A DNA stretch of 21,728 nt from Thermoplasmata archaeon (GTDB lineage: Archaea; Thermoplasmatota; E2; UBA202; DSCA01): positions 1-21,728 of the forward strand of contig JAGGSL010000096.1 in NCBI GenBank assembly GCA_021159125.1, given 5' to 3'. The notes beneath the pieces were generated by a model that was given only the letters and a program-made list of their open reading frames with translations, had not been told where the DNA came from and did not search any database. The position numbers and the translations under genes are program-made. This document shows positions 19,416 to 21,728 of the stretch, one piece after another; within the stretch, counting starts at the first letter, position 1; each line of letters starts with the position of its first letter.

Positions 19416-21728
19416 CCAACAGGTGCCGTTCTCGGATGCCAGTCCCACTGATTCAATCTTCCCGGAACATGATACGGCACCCCTATGAAGCCCAGTATTT
19501 TTAATTTAAGACCTATGTAATCGCTCCAGTAATTTCCATCCCATGAACTCCCGTAATCATCCCATGCGTTCTGTGCATTTTCGATGATATCATTGTCTGT
19601 AAAAGAATTGCCACTTGAACGGCAGCCAACAGATATGCCGTAATGCTCATTCTTCTTCACAATATTATGGTAAAAGGTGTTATCGTCTGCATCCACAAAT
19701 TGAGGCCCGTGCTCATTTCCGTAGATATTATTTCCTGAAATGGTGTTATTGCCGGAACTATAAAGATAAATGCTGTACCAGTTTTTAATAAAAACATTGT
19801 CCGTAATGGCACTTCCTCCAGAGCTGTCGAGCCACAGTGCATACCACCTGTTAGACGAAAAATTGTTTTCCGTTATAACAAGATAAGGAGAGTATTCGCT
19901 CCACACCCCATACCAGTTATTATCTATCTTATTATCCCGTATCAATGAATTTGAGGAATTTACCATGTAAACAGCATATTCAATATTTTTTGCAATGCGA
20001 TTATTCTCGATAACGGCATAGGCGGCATTCTCAAGGTATAAACCCCAGTCATAACCAGATATGCTCAGTCCATGAATTATGCTTCCGGTGCCGTCGCACA
20101 AAATTCCTGCATAATTTTTCCCACCACCGTTGCTCATTATTGATATATTTCTGACTTCAGCCCCATCAGCATGAATGATAATTCCACTTTCATCGCTTTT
20201 CAAAACCACTCCATCAGAACTCTGCCCGATAATAGATATGGACTTGCTTATTTTCAAATTCTCGTAATAAATACCGTCATACACAAATATGGTGTATCCG
20301 TCTTCTGCATCATTTATTGCATCCTGTATCGTCGTATAATTTCCCAAGCCTGAGCCGCCGACGTAGAGCACATGCGTCTCGCCTGATTGCCCTTCACCCG
20401 GATAATGCAGCGGCTTACCGTCTTCCTTATTCCCCATCTCTCCCCCTTTTCCATTTCCAATCCTTAAAGTCGGATCCCCGAAAAGCTCTAGCTCCTCGGC
20501 TGCTTTTATGTAAAAACTTTCAGAGACACCATGATGACCTATATCGCATGCATTGAGATAGCCGACTATTGCATTTCCGACAACCTCCCCCAGCACATCC
20601 GTGTTATGGTATTCCTGGAAAAGACGCAGGTGAAGATTGCCAAGATAAAAAGAGGTGACATTCTCTCCATGGCCGATCCAGCACAATCCTGTTGAGCCAA
20701 TGGATGCCACCGCCCCTCCCCCCCTCTTGCTCACAAAAACCCAATTAAAACATTCCCTGCTCTGGTTAAACTGCCCGAGGCGTGCGCCAGATGTCAGCAC
20801 AACCGGCAGCTTATCCCCATTTTTGAGAAGTCGGATGTTGTAATCATAATAATATATCCACTTTTCCTCGTCGTAGGGATGAGTAGCCCATAAATGGTGG
20901 GCTCCTGCACCTGCGAAAATCACGAATCCTGCGCCCTGGTTTATCGCCTTTGAGATGGTGAACATGTTCATCCCATTTGAGGGATACTGCCTTATGATGT
21001 TAAAGCCGTCCATCTCCTTTGCTATTGCCTCCTCCAGATATATTCCCTCGGCTATGTTCCCGCAGGGGTCATTTGGATAGAGGTCGCCGCCGCACATAAC
21101 CATGTTCTTGAAATATTCCTTTTCTTCGCCGCTTTCATATTGTATGATTTTGTTTACCACGGTATTTACTTCTCTATCATTCCTGCATGCAAGCCTGCCG
21201 ATGTATACATCTGGATAAAGGTCAACGCTATCTGTTTTCTTTCCGTCAGGTGTTTCGTGGTCATATTCCCCGTAATACCCGTTTCCGTTGCTGTCCCAAG
21301 AGGAAAAATTTCCTTCCGGGCCATATACATCTGCGTAATAAAGGTCGCTTATGAATCTCCTTTCATATTCCCATGAAGAACTCCTGTCATTAAGATACGA
21401 ATACCTCACAGGTATCTGTTCGTACCCGCCTACAAGCATGACATATTTTATTCCCCACTGCTCTATCGCATCCTTGATGAAATATTTTATTTTTTCAGCA
21501 TCATCTCTTCCCTGCACCGCAAAATAATTCCCGTTGTAAATCTCATCGAGAGTTACAAGCATCGTGCTTACACCATGGCTGTTTTTGTGATCAACCAAGG
21601 GCTGCAAAGCATCGCTGAATTCCGATGGCGTTATAATAAGCAGATCATAAAGCTCATTGGTAAGCAATGGCTTTGACGGTGGAGTGTATTTGATTTCAAT
21701 GCTCATATCGTTAACATACTCAACTTCA
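19412..21728 (-). CDS. Gingipain-like (C25) domain fused to a beta-helix; N-terminus beyond the window; catalytic residues replaced
   Basis: The frame is open to the right edge (codons upstream of the ATG at 21706 read EVEYVND), so the signal peptide and pro-region lie outside. Numbered from that ATG, residues 20-415 align by eye with gingipain-type C25 peptidases: LLIITPSEF, YVMLVGGYEQIPVR at 88-101, DLYPDVYIGRL at 162-172, LPVVLTSGARLGQF at 300-313, GGGAVASIGSTGLCW at 329-343 and FGDPTLRIG. Where active enzymes have GHG and a Cys, this protein has Ala267 and Ala308. Residues 446-728 are a NosD-like parallel beta-helix starting LYVGGSGLGNYTTIQDAI, with repeats of about 22-24 residues. The C-terminus is DWHPRTAPVG. 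It is probably a secreted surface protein without peptidase activity. Confidence 0.85.
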   Translation of the reverse strand, partial: EVEYVNDMSIEIKYTPPSKPLLTNELYDLLIITPSEFSDALQPLVDHKNSHGVSTMLVTLDEIYNGNYFAVQGRDDAEKIKYFIKDAIEQWGIKYVMLVGGYEQIPVRYSYLNDRSSSWEYERRFISDLYYADVYGPEGNFSSWDSNGNGYYGEYDHETPDGKKTDSVDLYPDVYIGRLACRNDREVNTVVNKIIQYESGEEKEYFKNMVMCGGDLYPNDPCGNIAEGIYLEEAIAKEMDGFNIIRQYPSNGMNMFTISKAINQGAGFVIFAGAGAHHLWATHPYDEEKWIYYYDYNIRLLKNGDKLPVVLTSGARLGQFNQSRECFNWVFVSKRGGGAVASIGSTGLCWIGHGENVTSFYLGNLHLRLFQEYHNTDVLGEVVGNAIVGYLNACDIGHHGVSESFYIKAAEELELFGDPTLRIGNGKGGEMGNKEDGKPLHYPGEGQSGETHVLYVGGSGLGNYTTIQDAINDAEDGYTIFVYDGIYYENLKISKSISIIGQSSDGVVLKSDESGIIIHADGAEVRNISIMSNGGGKNYAGILCDGTGSIIHGLSISGYDWGLYLENAAYAVIENNRIAKNIEYAVYMVNSSNSLIRDNKIDNNWYGVWSEYSPYLVITENNFSSNRWYALWLDSSGGSAITDNVFIKNWYSIYLYSSGNNTISGNNIYGNEHGPQFVDADDNTFYHNIVKKNEHYGISVGCRSSGNSFTDNDIIENAQNAWDDYGSSWDGNYWSDYIGLKLKILGFIGVPYHVPGRLNQWDWHPRTAPVG

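Noticed and set aside
1..21728. tRNA, rRNA, insertion sequence, integrase or prophage features
   Set aside because: I looked for cloverleaf ends, transposase motifs and terminal inverted repeats and saw none; gene order looks like ordinary core genome.

Overview
The window looks like a chromosomal segment of a euryarchaeal-type archaeon, most likely a member of Thermoplasmatota or a neighbouring lineage. The evidence is a set of archaeal marker genes: sn-glycerol-1-phosphate dehydrogenase, TFB, TFS, NurA-HerA, Kae1 and Bud32, a RecJ-like DHH nuclease and a UPF0179 protein. Archaeal TATA boxes (often of the form AACTTTTATAT) lie about 25 bp upstream of start codons, and arginine codons are mostly AGA/AGG. 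The exact order is an inference. I saw no rRNA, tRNA, CRISPR array, transposase or phage gene. Most of the window is ordinary, densely packed core genome, framed by large cell-surface protein genes.

Layout. Positions 1-802 (minus, running off the left edge) encode a secreted protein with a cohesin-like domain and near-identical 86-residue Ig-like repeats; a doubtful short ORF lies upstream. A RecJ-like nuclease (1204-2583, plus) converges on an alanine aminotransferase and membrane-anchored FKBP pair (4860-2615, minus). Then comes a secreted beta-helix/PKD/Ig-like protein (4959-6701, plus). A translation and nucleotide-hygiene cluster follows on the plus strand: a 75-aa PC4-like protein, Kae1, Bud32 and a HAM1-type XTP/dITP pyrophosphatase (6748-9118), the last three overlapping or nearly so. 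On the minus strand are an EamA permease (9128-9988), a DNA-end-resection operon of a previously uncalled 40-aa ORF, nurA and herA (12663-10030), and an egsA, UPF0179 and ArsB/CitMHS-like transporter group (15382-12732). The plus strand then has two membrane-protein genes and an NAD-dependent sugar epimerase (15472-17272). The minus pair tfb-rlmE (18791-17256) and the plus gene tfs (19113) diverge from an unusual 320-bp spacer with a candidate structured RNA. The right edge (19412 to beyond 21728, minus) is a gingipain-like C25 domain fused to a beta-helix, with its 5' end outside the window.

How the genes work together. Kae1 and Bud32 are two subunits of the KEOPS complex that makes t6A37 in tRNA. 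NurA and HerA form the archaeal 5'-end resection machine. TFB and TFS are RNA polymerase initiation and elongation factors. EgsA makes the archaeal glycerophosphate lipid backbone.

The points most worth a second look are: the C25 domain in which both catalytic positions (His and Cys) appear to be Ala; the loss of the acidic Ca-type loop in the same protein; the leaderless 40-aa ORF heading the nurA-herA operon; the hairpin-bearing RNA candidate between tfb and tfs; the PC4-like protein before Kae1; and a consistent leaderless promoter geometry that corrects several start codons.
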